Below, piece after piece: positions 1 to 7,537 of a stretch of DNA of 64,000 nt. This DNA comes from Mycolicibacter heraklionensis (GTDB lineage: Bacteria; Actinomycetota; Actinomycetes; Mycobacteriales; Mycobacteriaceae). The DNA lies in assembly GCF_019645815.1 (NCBI RefSeq), contig NZ_CP080997.1:2670880-2734879 (forward strand). Reading direction: 5' to 3'. The notes below the pieces were generated by a model that saw only the letters and a program-made list of their open reading frames with translations, had not been told where the DNA came from and ran no database searches. The translations under genes were made by a program, and so were the position numbers. Position 1 is the stretch's first letter, and each line of letters starts with the position of its first letter.

Positions 1-279
1 CCGGGCGTCGGCACCGCGCACGTAGGGCCAGTCACCCGGTAACGGCGGCTCCGGCAGCGCATCGAACGCGGTGTAGAGCGCACGGATGGCGAATCCGCCC
101 TGCCCGGCCAACCCCTCCACTGGAGTGTCCAACAGGCGCTCGGGCTCACCGCTGGTCTCGGCGTCGATATCGGCCGGCTCGCGGCGCGCGCTCTTGGCCA
201 GCACCCCGGCCACGGCGGCACGCCAGCGGGCACGGGCCTGCTCCATGCCGGCGGGTTCGGCGGACACGTCGATTGACAC
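1..279 (-). CDS. mutA: methylmalonyl-CoA mutase small subunit, N-terminal part (MutA), cut by window edge
   Basis: The first 93 residues are visible and the gene runs off the left edge. They resemble the N-terminal region of mycobacterial MutA, including a stretch near 'GDWPYVRGADAR' that leads into the (beta/alpha)8 domain of the family. MutA pairs with the B12-binding MutB to interconvert methylmalonyl-CoA and succinyl-CoA. The GTG start at 279 is supported by an AGGAG Shine-Dalgarno motif about 9 nt upstream. A 12-bp perfect palindrome lies just upstream (296-307). The position beside a TVP38-family gene matches M. tuberculosis Rv1492/Rv1491c. Confidence 0.85.
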   Translation of the reverse strand, partial: MSIDVSAEPAGMEQARARWRAAVAGVLAKSARREPADIDAETSGEPERLLDTPVEGLAGQGGFAIRALYTAFDALPEPPLPGDWPYVRGADAR

Positions 280-295
280 CGGCGACTCCTGTGGT

Positions 296-307
296 TACTC
301 GCGAGTA
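296..307. promoter_or_regulatory. 12-bp perfect palindrome upstream of mutA
   Basis: TACTCGCGAGTA is a perfect palindrome 17 bp upstream of the mutA start codon. A second, weaker dyad (GACATGTGTC) lies at about 329-338. The position suits an operator for the mutA promoter. No regulator is assigned; a TetR- or GntR-type repressor is inference only. Confidence 0.4.
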
Positions 308-430
308 GCTGTTGAATCGCTACCCGACATGTGTCAACCAGGCTAAATGATGCCGATCGGGCGAGCCGGGTGAGGTGTACCGAGCGAAGAAACTCCGTCT
401 GAGCGACGCGAAGAGTTCACCCCCGGCCCG

Positions 431-436
431 TAGTCT
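431..436 (+). promoter_or_regulatory. -10 element for the TVP38-family gene
   Basis: TAGTCT fits the mycobacterial TANNNT -10 pattern and ends 8 nt before a GTG codon at 445. That spacing would place the transcript start at the start codon, giving a leaderless mRNA. The rest of the 280-444 interval holds no gene that I can support. Confidence 0.45.
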
Positions 437-444
437 TGGATGCC

Positions 445-1209
445 GTGATGCCCGCCGCGACCCGAGTCCCGCAAGCGCTGCGCGGCGCCTGGTCGGCCTT
501 CATCGCCACCGCGCGCCAGGTCGCGCTGCGGCGGCTGGCATTGACGACGGCAGCAATCCTCACCCTGGTCGCGGTTGCGCTGCTGGTCCCGGTGCCCACC
601 GCTGTGCAGGTGCGGGACTGGGCGCAGACGTTGGGGCCGTGGTTTCCGTTGGCGTTTCTGGTCGCGCACACCGTTGTCACGGTGTTCCCGTTCCCGCGGA
701 CCGCATTCACGCTGGCCGCCGGTCTGCTGTTCGGCCCGTGGCTGGGCGTGGTGCTGGCCGTGGTGGCCAGCGCGCTGAGCGCTGTGGGCGTGCTGGTTCT
801 GATGCGGGTGTTCGGTTGGCAGTTGAGCCGGGTGGTGCGTCATCCGCGGCTCGACTCACTGGACGCCCGGCTTCGCCGACGTGGCTGGCCGGCGGTGGTG
901 TCACTGCGGTTGATTCCGGCGATCCCGTTCTCGGTGATCAACTACGCGGCCGGGGCCTCGGCGGTGCGGCTGGCGCCCTACACGGTGGCCACCCTGGTCG
1001 GGTTGCTGCCGGGTACCGCCGCGGTGGTGGTGCTCGGCGACGCCCTGACCGGTGAGGTGAGCCCGCTGCTGTTCGCGGTGTCGGCGTGCACCGCCGCAGT
1101 CGGGGTGGCGCTGCTGGTCTACGAGGTGCGCTCGCACCGTGCGCACCGCCCCGCGGCCGGTCCCGAAGCCCACGAGCTCGACCCGGCCGACGCGGTGACC
1201 GTCAGCTGA
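445..1209 (+). CDS. TVP38/TMEM64 (DedA-like, VTT domain) membrane protein
   Basis: A 254-residue polytopic membrane protein of the TVP38/TMEM64 family, the counterpart of Rv1491c by position. It has an N-terminal membrane segment (about residues 30-50), then the VTT-type core with 'FPFPRTAFTLAAGLLFGPW' and 'RLIPAIPFSVINYAAGAS', and further C-terminal membrane segments followed by a polar tail. Family members are implicated in lipid translocation and membrane homeostasis; the substrate here is unknown. I chose GTG 445 because a TANNNT box sits 8 nt upstream. TTG 436 and ATG 448 are in-frame alternatives. Confidence 0.85.
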   Translation: MMPAATRVPQALRGAWSAFIATARQVALRRLALTTAAILTLVAVALLVPVPTAVQVRDWAQTLGPWFPLAFLVAHTVVTVFPFPRTAFTLAAGLLFGPWLGVVLAVVASALSAVGVLVLMRVFGWQLSRVVRHPRLDSLDARLRRRGWPAVVSLRLIPAIPFSVINYAAGASAVRLAPYTVATLVGLLPGTAAVVVLGDALTGEVSPLLFAVSACTAAVGVALLVYEVRSHRAHRPAAGPEAHELDPADAVTVS

Positions 1210-1272
1210 CCGCGGCGAATCGTCCGATGACGTAACCGGACAATCAGGCGTACCTTGCAACAGTAAGCCGAT

Positions 1273-1282
1273 CTAACGTTAG
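1273..1282. promoter_or_regulatory. 10-bp palindrome at the feoA translation start
   Basis: CTAACGTTAG is a perfect palindrome ending 8 bp before the feoA ATG, so it overlaps the ribosome-binding position. Its CTAAC part resembles one arm of the IdeR/DtxR box, but the other arm is not recognisable. A role as a metal-responsive operator is plausible because it precedes an iron-uptake operon, but it is unproven. Confidence 0.3.
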
Positions 1283-1290
1283 GGCGTCTG

Positions 1291-1590
1291 ATGCGCAGGT
1301 GGCGGCGGCGGTCGTCGCAGGGAACCGAATCGGCGACCGTGCTCGCCGACTTGGCTCCGGGCCAGCAGGCCACCATCACCGGTGCCGCGCCGCATGCCTC
1401 GCAGGCGGTGGCAAACCGGCTGCGCCAGCTCGGATTCCGCCCGGACGCCCGCGTTGATGTGATCCGCCGGGCACCGCTGGGCGATCCCACCATCTACCGC
1501 GTGCAAGACACCGAACTGTGTCTGCGGCGCCGCGAAGCCCAGCTGATCGAGATCGACCCGAAAATCGATGCCTCCGGCGGCCGGCGATGA
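1291..1590 (+). CDS. feoA: ferrous iron transport protein A (FeoA)
   Basis: A 99-residue protein with a FeoA SH3-like domain over about residues 16-90 ('LAPGQQATITGAAPHASQAV...LRQLGFRPDARVDVIRRAPLGDPTIYRV...LCLRRREAQLIEI'). FeoA is a small cytosolic partner of the FeoB ferrous iron transporter. The N terminus carries an Arg-rich stretch (MRRWRRR). Its stop overlaps the feoB start (ATGA), so the two are translationally coupled. M. tuberculosis has no feoAB, so this operon is a difference from that species. Confidence 0.9.
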   Translation: MRRWRRRSSQGTESATVLADLAPGQQATITGAAPHASQAVANRLRQLGFRPDARVDVIRRAPLGDPTIYRVQDTELCLRRREAQLIEIDPKIDASGGRR

Positions 1591-3500
1591 CCGACTGCCA
1601 CGACGGCATGGCCACTACCGTCGACGTGACGCACGCACGGCGGATAGCCCTGGTCGGCAGCCCGAACGCCGGCAAAACCAGCCTGTTCAATCACCTGACC
1701 GGGCTGCGCGCCAAGACCGGCAACTATCCGGGCGTCACGGTAGGGCGCAGTGTCGGGGTGGTGACCGTCGGTGATGTCGACGTGGCGGTCGAAGACTTGC
1801 CCGGCACGTACAGCCTGGACCCGATCAGTCCGGACGAACAGGTTGTCGCCGACGTGTTGGGCGGCGGGATCAACGGGATCGGCCGGCCCGACGCGATCGT
1901 GTTGGTCGCCGACGCCACGACGCTGCGCCGCTCGATCACCTTGGTGGGCCAGGTGCTGCGTCTGGACCTTCCCACCGTGCTGGTGCTCACCATGACCGAC
2001 GAATTGCGTTCGCGCCGAGGTGGAATCGCTATGGACGCTCTCGCCACCGCGTTGGGGGTGCCGGTCGTTGCCGTTATCGCCAACCGCGGTTCCGGCATCG
2101 AGGGCCTACGCGCACTGCTGGGAACCAGTGACACCTGGCCGCGGCCTGCGGTACTGCCGCCGCCGGAGGCCGAGGCACTCGACGCCTGGGGCGCCTCGGT
2201 GCTGACCGCCGCTGAATACGTTGCCCCGCATCGGGATCAGCGGACCGCCCGGATCGACGGATTGGTACTGCACCCGCTATGGGGCATCGTCATCTTCTTC
2301 GCGGTCATGTTCGCGTTCTTCCAGGTCATCTTCACCCTCGCTGCCCCGCTGCAGGACCGGATCGCCGCGGGACTCGACTGGCTGGGATCGCAGGTCAACA
2401 GCCACCTCGGCGGCACGGTGCTCGGTGGCGTGATCGGCGATGGTGTGATCGGCGGTGTCGGCACCGTCTTGCAGTTCATTCCGCAGATTGTGTTGCTGTT
2501 CTTGCTGATTGCACTGCTGGAAAACATCGGCTACATGTCGCGTGCCGCGTTCCTGATGGATCGTGTCATGGCCAGAACCGGGCTGGAGGGTCGCGCGTTC
2601 GTGGCCATGCTTTCCTCGTTCGCCTGCGCGGTCCCCGGGATCATGGCGACACGGACACTGCCGTCATCGCGTGACCGGATCGCCACCATCATCAGTGCGC
2701 CGTTGATGACGTGCTCCGCGCGGCTGCCGGTCTACACCCTGCTCGTCGGGCTCCTGGTGGCACCGCAGACGCGTTGGTGGGGCTTCAGCGCGCAGGGTGT
2801 GACCATGTTCCTGCTGTACCTGGGCGGTGGTACCTCGGCGCTGCTGGCCGCGTCGGTGTTCAAGTCGACGATTCTGCGCAGCGACCTGCTGCCGTTCACC
2901 ATGGAACTGCCGCCGTATCGCTTTCCGTCTCCCACCGCCGTTCTCATCGCGATGTGGAATGCGGCGAAGATCTTCTTGCGCAAGGCCGGAACCGTCATCT
3001 TGGCCACATCGCTGGTGCTGTGGGTGTTGATGAATCTGCCCACCCGCGGCGCCGAGACGGCAGCGCTGCCGCCACCCGATGCCGCCGCCTACGTGCTGGA
3101 CCACAGCTACGCCGCCGGCGTCGGCAGGGCGATCGAGCCGGTTTTCGCACCTCTGGGCTTCGACTGGCGCACCGACATCGCGCTGGTCGGGTCGCTGGCG
3201 GCGCGGGAGGTGTTCGTGTCCACGCTCGGCCAGGTGTCGGCGGCGACCAACCCCACCGCCCCGCACCAGGCGCTGGTGTCGATGACCGACGACAACGGCC
3301 AGCGGGTGTTCACCGCGCCGACGGTCATCGCCCTGATGGTGTACTTCATGTTCGCGCTTCAGTGCATGTCCACCGTCGCGGTGATGCGCCGGGAGACCAA
3401 TTCCTGGCGATGGCCTGGCTTCGCTTTTGGCTACATGTTCGTTCTGGCGTGGGTGATGGCATTCGTCGCCCGGTCGATCGCGTCGGGCTTGGGCGCATGA
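1587..3500 (+). CDS. feoB: ferrous iron transporter FeoB
   Basis: A 637-residue Fe(II) permease with an N-terminal G domain and a C-terminal membrane channel. G1 is 'GSPNAGKT' (about residues 24-31) and G3 is 'DLPGTYSL'. The expected NxxD base-recognition motif reads 'TMTD' (Asn to Thr). Two Gate-type segments with cysteines are present, 'SSFACAVPGIMATRT' and 'TCSARLPVYTLL'. The protein is shorter than E. coli FeoB (about 770) but within the range of compact family members. ATG 1587 is chosen because it overlaps the feoA stop; an upstream in-frame GTG at 1518 lies inside feoA. It overlaps the NifU-like gene by 4 nt. Confidence 0.93.
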   Translation: MTDCHDGMATTVDVTHARRIALVGSPNAGKTSLFNHLTGLRAKTGNYPGVTVGRSVGVVTVGDVDVAVEDLPGTYSLDPISPDEQVVADVLGGGINGIGRPDAIVLVADATTLRRSITLVGQVLRLDLPTVLVLTMTDELRSRRGGIAMDALATALGVPVVAVIANRGSGIEGLRALLGTSDTWPRPAVLPPPEAEALDAWGASVLTAAEYVAPHRDQRTARIDGLVLHPLWGIVIFFAVMFAFFQVIFTLAAPLQDRIAAGLDWLGSQVNSHLGGTVLGGVIGDGVIGGVGTVLQFIPQIVLLFLLIALLENIGYMSRAAFLMDRVMARTGLEGRAFVAMLSSFACAVPGIMATRTLPSSRDRIATIISAPLMTCSARLPVYTLLVGLLVAPQTRWWGFSAQGVTMFLLYLGGGTSALLAASVFKSTILRSDLLPFTMELPPYRFPSPTAVLIAMWNAAKIFLRKAGTVILATSLVLWVLMNLPTRGAETAALPPPDAAAYVLDHSYAAGVGRAIEPVFAPLGFDWRTDIALVGSLAAREVFVSTLGQVSAATNPTAPHQALVSMTDDNGQRVFTAPTVIALMVYFMFALQCMSTVAVMRRETNSWRWPGFAFGYMFVLAWVMAFVARSIASGLGA

Positions 3501-4063
3501 TCCCCATGCATGCGGTGGCGACCGGGGACCTGCAGCGGGTGCGCTGGGTGGTCGTCCACGACCGCATGCCCGCCCGCGGGCGGGTTCGATTCGCGCCGGG
3601 CCGGCTGGGTCAGTTGCAGGCCGACGGCGTGATCGACGAGTTGACCGTCGGCGGCGCCGACATCACGATCACGCTGAGCGCCCAGCAGAGTTGGCGGGCC
3701 CGTGGTGAGGAGATCCGCGTCGCACTCGACGAAGCTCTTCGGGAGCCGGCGGGCTGGCGAGTGGAGCCGTCCGAGCGCACCAGCGAGATAGCGCGGGCGG
3801 CCGAGGAACTGCTCAGTGGGCCGATCGGCGAACTCGCCGCGTCGCACGGGGGGGCGATCGAGCTTGTCGGTGTGACCGGTGACCAGGTGCGGGTGCGGAC
3901 GTCCGGAGCCTGCCACGGTTGCCCCGCGTCGGCATCGACGCTTCACGACAGACTGCAATGCGAGCTGCGCCGACGGTTCGGGGACGAAGTCATGGTGTCG
4001 GCGGAGAGCGCATCGGCCGCCAGTTCGATGGGCAAGAAGCTGTTGAAGTTGCTCGTCCGCTGA
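3497..4063 (+). CDS. NifU-like (Nfu) CxxC protein in the feo operon
   Basis: A 188-residue protein whose C-terminal half is a NifU C-terminal-type Fe-S scaffold domain. It carries the CxxC motif in 'TSGACHGCPASASTLHDRL' preceded by 'HGGAIELVGVTGDQVRVR'. The N-terminal half ('RVRFAPGRLGQLQADGVIDELTV') may be a diverged Nfu_N domain, but this is less sure. The start ATG overlaps the feoB stop (ATGA), so it is the third gene of the operon. In the position where other bacteria encode FeoC, it may pass or sense iron or an Fe-S cluster; that role is inferred. Confidence 0.8.
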   Translation: MIPMHAVATGDLQRVRWVVVHDRMPARGRVRFAPGRLGQLQADGVIDELTVGGADITITLSAQQSWRARGEEIRVALDEALREPAGWRVEPSERTSEIARAAEELLSGPIGELAASHGGAIELVGVTGDQVRVRTSGACHGCPASASTLHDRLQCELRRRFGDEVMVSAESASAASSMGKKLLKLLVR

Positions 4064-4080
4064 GGGCACCGGGCCCGTAT

Positions 4081-4086
4081 TAGTCT
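4081..4086 (+). promoter_or_regulatory. -10 element of the nitroreductase gene (leaderless type)
   Basis: TAGTCT lies 7 nt before ATG 4094, the spacing expected for a transcript beginning at the start codon. No Shine-Dalgarno motif is present. Confidence 0.5.
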
Positions 4087-4093
4087 GCTGAGT

Positions 4094-4564
4094 ATGTCCG
4101 GGATGGCCTACGCCGCCAATCGACTGTTGCGGACCCGCTGGCTGGTACGCGCCCCGATCTGGCTGTACCGGGCACGACTCGGCGGGCTGCTCGGCGGGCG
4201 GATGCTGATGCTCGAACACATCGGACGCACGAGCGGCGCGCGACGCCATGTCGTTCTGGAGGTCATCGACCATCGCAGCGCCGACAGCTATGTGGTGGCC
4301 TCCGGTTTCGGTGATCGGGCCCAATGGTTTCGCAATATCACCGCAAACCCCCGGGTGCGGGTCTACGCCGGAAGCCGCGCCCCGGCGCCGGCCACCGCCC
4401 GGGTGCTCGAGCAGTCCGAAGCCGACCGAGTGCTCGCCGACTACATCCAACGTCACCCCCGCAGCTGGGAGCAGTTCCGCGCGGTGCTCGAGCAGACCCT
4501 GGGCGCGCCGGTGACCCCGACGGACACGGCACTGCCGATGGTCGAATTACGCCTGAGGTCCTAG
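4094..4564 (+). CDS. deazaflavin (F420)-dependent nitroreductase family protein
   Basis: A 156-residue member of the DDN/FDOR family of split-barrel oxidoreductases. Family features include 'MLEHIGRTSGARRHVVLEVI', 'YVVASGFGDRAQWFRNITANPRVRV' and the C-terminal 'LPMVELRLR'. Relatives use coenzyme F420 to reduce quinones, nitro compounds or related substrates; this substrate is unknown. It is transcribed separately from the feo operon, from an apparent leaderless promoter. Confidence 0.85.
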   Translation: MSGMAYAANRLLRTRWLVRAPIWLYRARLGGLLGGRMLMLEHIGRTSGARRHVVLEVIDHRSADSYVVASGFGDRAQWFRNITANPRVRVYAGSRAPAPATARVLEQSEADRVLADYIQRHPRSWEQFRAVLEQTLGAPVTPTDTALPMVELRLRS

Positions 4565-4715
4565 CCTTCGCCTTCCCAGCCGGCGAACCCGTCGTGGATG
4601 CGGTGGCCGCGCGCTGGCAAACAACACAAAGTCCTCGTCAATCCAGCAACAATTCGGTGTATAGGCGTCCATAAATAGCGAGCCGAAGACCCGTCCCCCG
4701 TTAAAGTCTTCCTTA

Positions 4716-4732
4716 GTGCCATGTGCTGGCAC
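4716..4732. promoter_or_regulatory. hairpin/dyad upstream of the aquaporin gene
   Basis: GTGCCA and TGGCAC are perfect inverted arms separated by TGTGC, 45 bp upstream of the aquaporin start. The surrounding 4565-4777 interval (213 bp) has no convincing gene. It contains an A/T-richer stretch near 4655-4680 that could hold the promoter. Confidence 0.3.
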
Positions 4733-4777
4733 AGCACAAATTGGACAGGTGCTCGACGGATTGAAGGGACCGGATCA

Positions 4778-5458
4778 ATGGCTGATCGGAACGCCGCGGT
4801 GCGCAAATATTTGACCGAAATGATCGGCACGTTCGTTTTCATGTTCGCTGTGCTCGGCATCGTCTTGTCCGGCACCGAATGCGTCGCCGCCACCGCGCTG
4901 GGCATCGGCTCGGTGCTGATGGTGATGGTGTACGCCAGTGGGCACATCTCGGGCGGCCACCTGAACCCGGCCGTCTCAGTGGCCGCGTATTTGCGGGGTG
5001 CACTGCCATTGGGTGATCTGGGGCCCTACATCGTTGCGCAGTTGGTCGGTGCGCTCGCAGCGTTCGGGGTGGGATTCGGGTTGTGGCACGACAAGTACGC
5101 CAGCGGCACTCTTGATCTGACCGGCACCGTCTGGCCGGCATTCTTGGCCGAATTGGTATTCACATTCGCGCTGTGCTACGTCGTTTTGCACACCGCGACG
5201 AGCAAAGACAGCGCCGGCAACAGCTTCTACGGTCTGGCGATCGGATTCGTGGTGACCGTCGGCGTGGTGGCGGTCGGCGCCATCTCGGGCGGCGCGTTCA
5301 ACCCGGCCATCACCTTCGGCCTGATGCTGTCGGGGATCTTCGCCTGGAAGTTCCTCTGGGTGTACCTGATCGCCCAGCTGCTCGGCGCGGTCGTGGCTGC
5401 CTACGCCTACAAGGCGACCACCCTCGACGAGCACACGACCGCCTCCCGCAGAGGGTAG
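4778..5458 (+). CDS. aquaporin (MIP family)
   Basis: A 226-residue MIP-family channel with six predicted membrane helices. It has both half-helix signatures, 'SGGHLNPAVSVA' and 'SGGAFNPAITFG'. The residue after the second NPA is Ile, whereas AqpZ and GlpF have the selectivity-filter Arg there (NPAR). Orthodox water or glycerol selectivity is therefore uncertain. ATG 4778 is chosen for the GAAGGGA motif about 10 nt upstream and because residue 1 then leads directly into the first helix; the in-frame ATG at 4721 adds a poor 19-residue leader. M. tuberculosis lacks an equivalent. Confidence 0.92.
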   Translation: MADRNAAVRKYLTEMIGTFVFMFAVLGIVLSGTECVAATALGIGSVLMVMVYASGHISGGHLNPAVSVAAYLRGALPLGDLGPYIVAQLVGALAAFGVGFGLWHDKYASGTLDLTGTVWPAFLAELVFTFALCYVVLHTATSKDSAGNSFYGLAIGFVVTVGVVAVGAISGGAFNPAITFGLMLSGIFAWKFLWVYLIAQLLGAVVAAYAYKATTLDEHTTASRRG

Positions 5459-5480
5459 AAAACCCCCAAATAACCCGAAG

Positions 5481-5864
5481 CTACGACTCCAGGGCCCGTA
5501 CCCCGCCCCCGGCGGTGTGCGGGCCCTGGACCGTCATCGCGGCGAACACCAGCAGCAGCACCACCGCGGGCACGATGTTGGCGACCCGGTTGCGCACCCG
5601 CAGGTGGATGCCCAGCGCCCCGGCGAAATACAACGTCAACAACCCGGTGGTGACCCGGGCGACACCCGGAAAGCGGAACACCGATGCCAGTCCCAGGGCG
5701 GTGGCGGCCTTGGCCACCGGGACCGCCCAGCGGAACTCCTCGGGAATCCGCATGGCATCCATGTTCTTGGCGACGTAGGGCACCGGGATCGCCGACGCCA
5801 CGGCGTCACCCGCCAGAAACGCAGCCAGCGCCGCGTAGGTCGGCCGTGCCGTCAGCGCACTCAC
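5481..5864 (-). CDS. DoxX-like small membrane protein
   Basis: A 127-residue protein with about four hydrophobic segments in the arrangement of DoxX-like families ('FLAGDAVASAIPVPYVAKNMDAMRIPEE', 'KAATALGLASVF', 'TTGLLTLYFAGALGIHLRVRN', 'IVPAVVLLLVFAAM'). Its ATG overlaps the stop of the SPFH gene by 4 nt, so it is the last gene of an nfeD-SPFH-DoxX operon. Function unknown; family assignment is moderate. Confidence 0.7.
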   Translation of the reverse strand: MSALTARPTYAALAAFLAGDAVASAIPVPYVAKNMDAMRIPEEFRWAVPVAKAATALGLASVFRFPGVARVTTGLLTLYFAGALGIHLRVRNRVANIVPAVVLLLVFAAMTVQGPHTAGGGVRALES

Positions 5865-7009
5865 GCCAGTCCGGGGTCGAGCTGCGGTGGCAGCACCCCG
5901 CCCTCGACCGGCTTGCGGGCATCCGCCTCGGCTTTGGCGACCGCCTGCGCGATCGCCGGATCGGTCTTGGTGGTGAACCAGTCGGCGACCTCGTCACTGT
6001 CGTCCGCCGACTGAGCCGGGTGATCATCGACGGGCGAGGGTTGGTAGCGGAAGACGCCGTCCTCGCCGGGAGCACCCAGCAGCTTGGTGAACCCTTGCAG
6101 GGCGGTACCGAAATCACTGGGCACCACCCACACCTTGTTGGCCCCACCGCGCGCCATCTCCGGCAACACCTGCAGATACTGGTAAGCCAACAACTCAGGC
6201 GTGGGCCGGCCGGCCTTGATCGCCGCGAAAGTCTTCTCAATCGCCTTGGCCTGCCCCTGCGCCTGCAGGTACGCGGCGGCCCGCTCACCCTGGGCCCGCA
6301 GCATCCGGGACTGCCGTTCGCCCTCCGCGGCCAGGATCGCCGCCTGCTTGGCTCCCTCGGCGGTCAGGATCTCGGCCTGCTTCTCCCCCTCGGCCTGCTT
6401 GATCGCGGCCTCGCGCTGGCCCTCGGCGGTCAGGATCATGGCCCGCTTCTCCCGGTCCGCCTTCATCTGCTTCTCCATCGACGCCTGGATCGACGGCGGC
6501 GGATCGATGCTGCGCAGCTCCACCCGGGCCACCCGCAGACCCCAGCGCCCGGTCGCCTCGTCGAGCACACCGCGCAGCTGGCTGTTGATCACCTCACGGG
6601 AGGTCAACGTCTGCTCCAGCGTCATGCCGCCGACCACGTTACGCAGCGTGGTGGTGGTCAGCTGCTCCACACCGACGATGTAGTTGCTGATCTCATAAAC
6701 CGCGGCTTTGGGGTTGGTGACCTGGAAGTAGACGACGGTGTCGATGTTGAGGGTCAGGTTGTCCTCGGTGATCACCGGCTGCGGGGGGAACGACACCACC
6801 CGCTCACGTAGGTCGATGCGGGCCCGCACCCGGTCGATGAAGGGGACCAGCAGGGTCAGCTGACCACTGACGGTGCGGCTGTAGCGGCCGAGTCGCTCGA
6901 TCACCGCCGCCTCGGCCTGCGGGATCAGCGCGACCGACTTGGCGACCACGATCACCGCGAACACCACCAGCACGGCCAGCAATAACAGCCCGGTTGTGAC
7001 GCCTTCCAT
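5861..7009 (-). CDS. SPFH/band 7 (stomatin-like, QmcA-type) membrane protein
   Basis: A 382-residue protein. It has one N-terminal membrane helix (about residues 5-26) and an SPFH domain (about 28-190, 'PQAEAAVIERLGRYSRTVSGQL'). A helical coiled region follows with repeated Ala-Glu-Gly units (about 205-265), then a proline- and acid-rich tail. The counterpart in M. tuberculosis is Rv1488. SPFH proteins organise membrane microdomains and often act with NfeD proteins, which fits the adjacent upstream nfeD-like gene (15 nt away). The start at ATG 7009 is the first residue before the membrane helix. Confidence 0.92.
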   Translation of the reverse strand: MEGVTTGLLLLAVLVVFAVIVVAKSVALIPQAEAAVIERLGRYSRTVSGQLTLLVPFIDRVRARIDLRERVVSFPPQPVITEDNLTLNIDTVVYFQVTNPKAAVYEISNYIVGVEQLTTTTLRNVVGGMTLEQTLTSREVINSQLRGVLDEATGRWGLRVARVELRSIDPPPSIQASMEKQMKADREKRAMILTAEGQREAAIKQAEGEKQAEILTAEGAKQAAILAAEGERQSRMLRAQGERAAAYLQAQGQAKAIEKTFAAIKAGRPTPELLAYQYLQVLPEMARGGANKVWVVPSDFGTALQGFTKLLGAPGEDGVFRYQPSPVDDHPAQSADDSDEVADWFTTKTDPAIAQAVAKAEADARKPVEGGVLPPQLDPGLA

Positions 7010-7023
7010 GACGATTCCTTTCT

Positions 7024-7458
7024 TTACAGGATCTTGCCGACCACCGCGGTAGCGCCGTCGATGTGCATCACGGTGACCTGCTCACCCGGTTCGAAGACGT
7101 CGCCGTCGGTGAGCGGGCGGGCGGTCCACACCTCGCCGTTCAGCTTCACCCGGCCGCCATGCTGTTCGACGCGGTCGAGCACCAGGGCGGTCTTGCCCTG
7201 CAGTGCCAGCACCCCCGTTTCGGCGCCCGTCCCTGCCCACAGCCGGCGGCGCAGCGCGGGGCGTACCAGTGCCAGCAGCAGCACCGACACCACCAGGAAG
7301 ACCGCACCGTCCGTCCAGAGCGGCCAGTTGGTCAGGGAGCTGGCGGCCGCCGCCGACAGCGCACCACCGGAGAGCATCAGCAGGAACATGTCGCCGGTGA
7401 GGGCCTCGGCTCCTGCGAGCCCGAGTGCGAAGACCAACCAGATCAGGGCAGTCGGCAT
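7024..7458 (-). CDS. NfeD-like membrane protein
   Basis: A 144-residue short-form NfeD protein (Rv1487 counterpart). It has two or three membrane helices at residues about 4-75 and a C-terminal OB-fold ('GKTALVLDRVEQHGGRVKLNGEVWTARPLTDGDVFEPGEQVTVMHIDGATAVV'). It pairs with the downstream SPFH protein in one operon. I chose ATG 7458 because the hydrophobic helix starts there; an upstream in-frame start at 7575 would overlap the divergent gene's promoter and start. Confidence 0.88.
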   Translation of the reverse strand: MPTALIWLVFALGLAGAEALTGDMFLLMLSGGALSAAAASSLTNWPLWTDGAVFLVVSVLLLALVRPALRRRLWAGTGAETGVLALQGKTALVLDRVEQHGGRVKLNGEVWTARPLTDGDVFEPGEQVTVMHIDGATAVVGKIL

Positions 7459-7537
7459 GCGGCCAGGATAGCCCGAGAACCGCCTGAACCTGTGCGGTCC
7501 GGCAGCGACAGCGCGGGCAACTACACTGCCTTGCATC

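Noticed and set aside
1255..1282. IdeR box upstream of feoA
   Set aside because: Only a CTAAC-type half resembles the 19-bp consensus; the other arm does not match, so only the 10-bp palindrome is reported.
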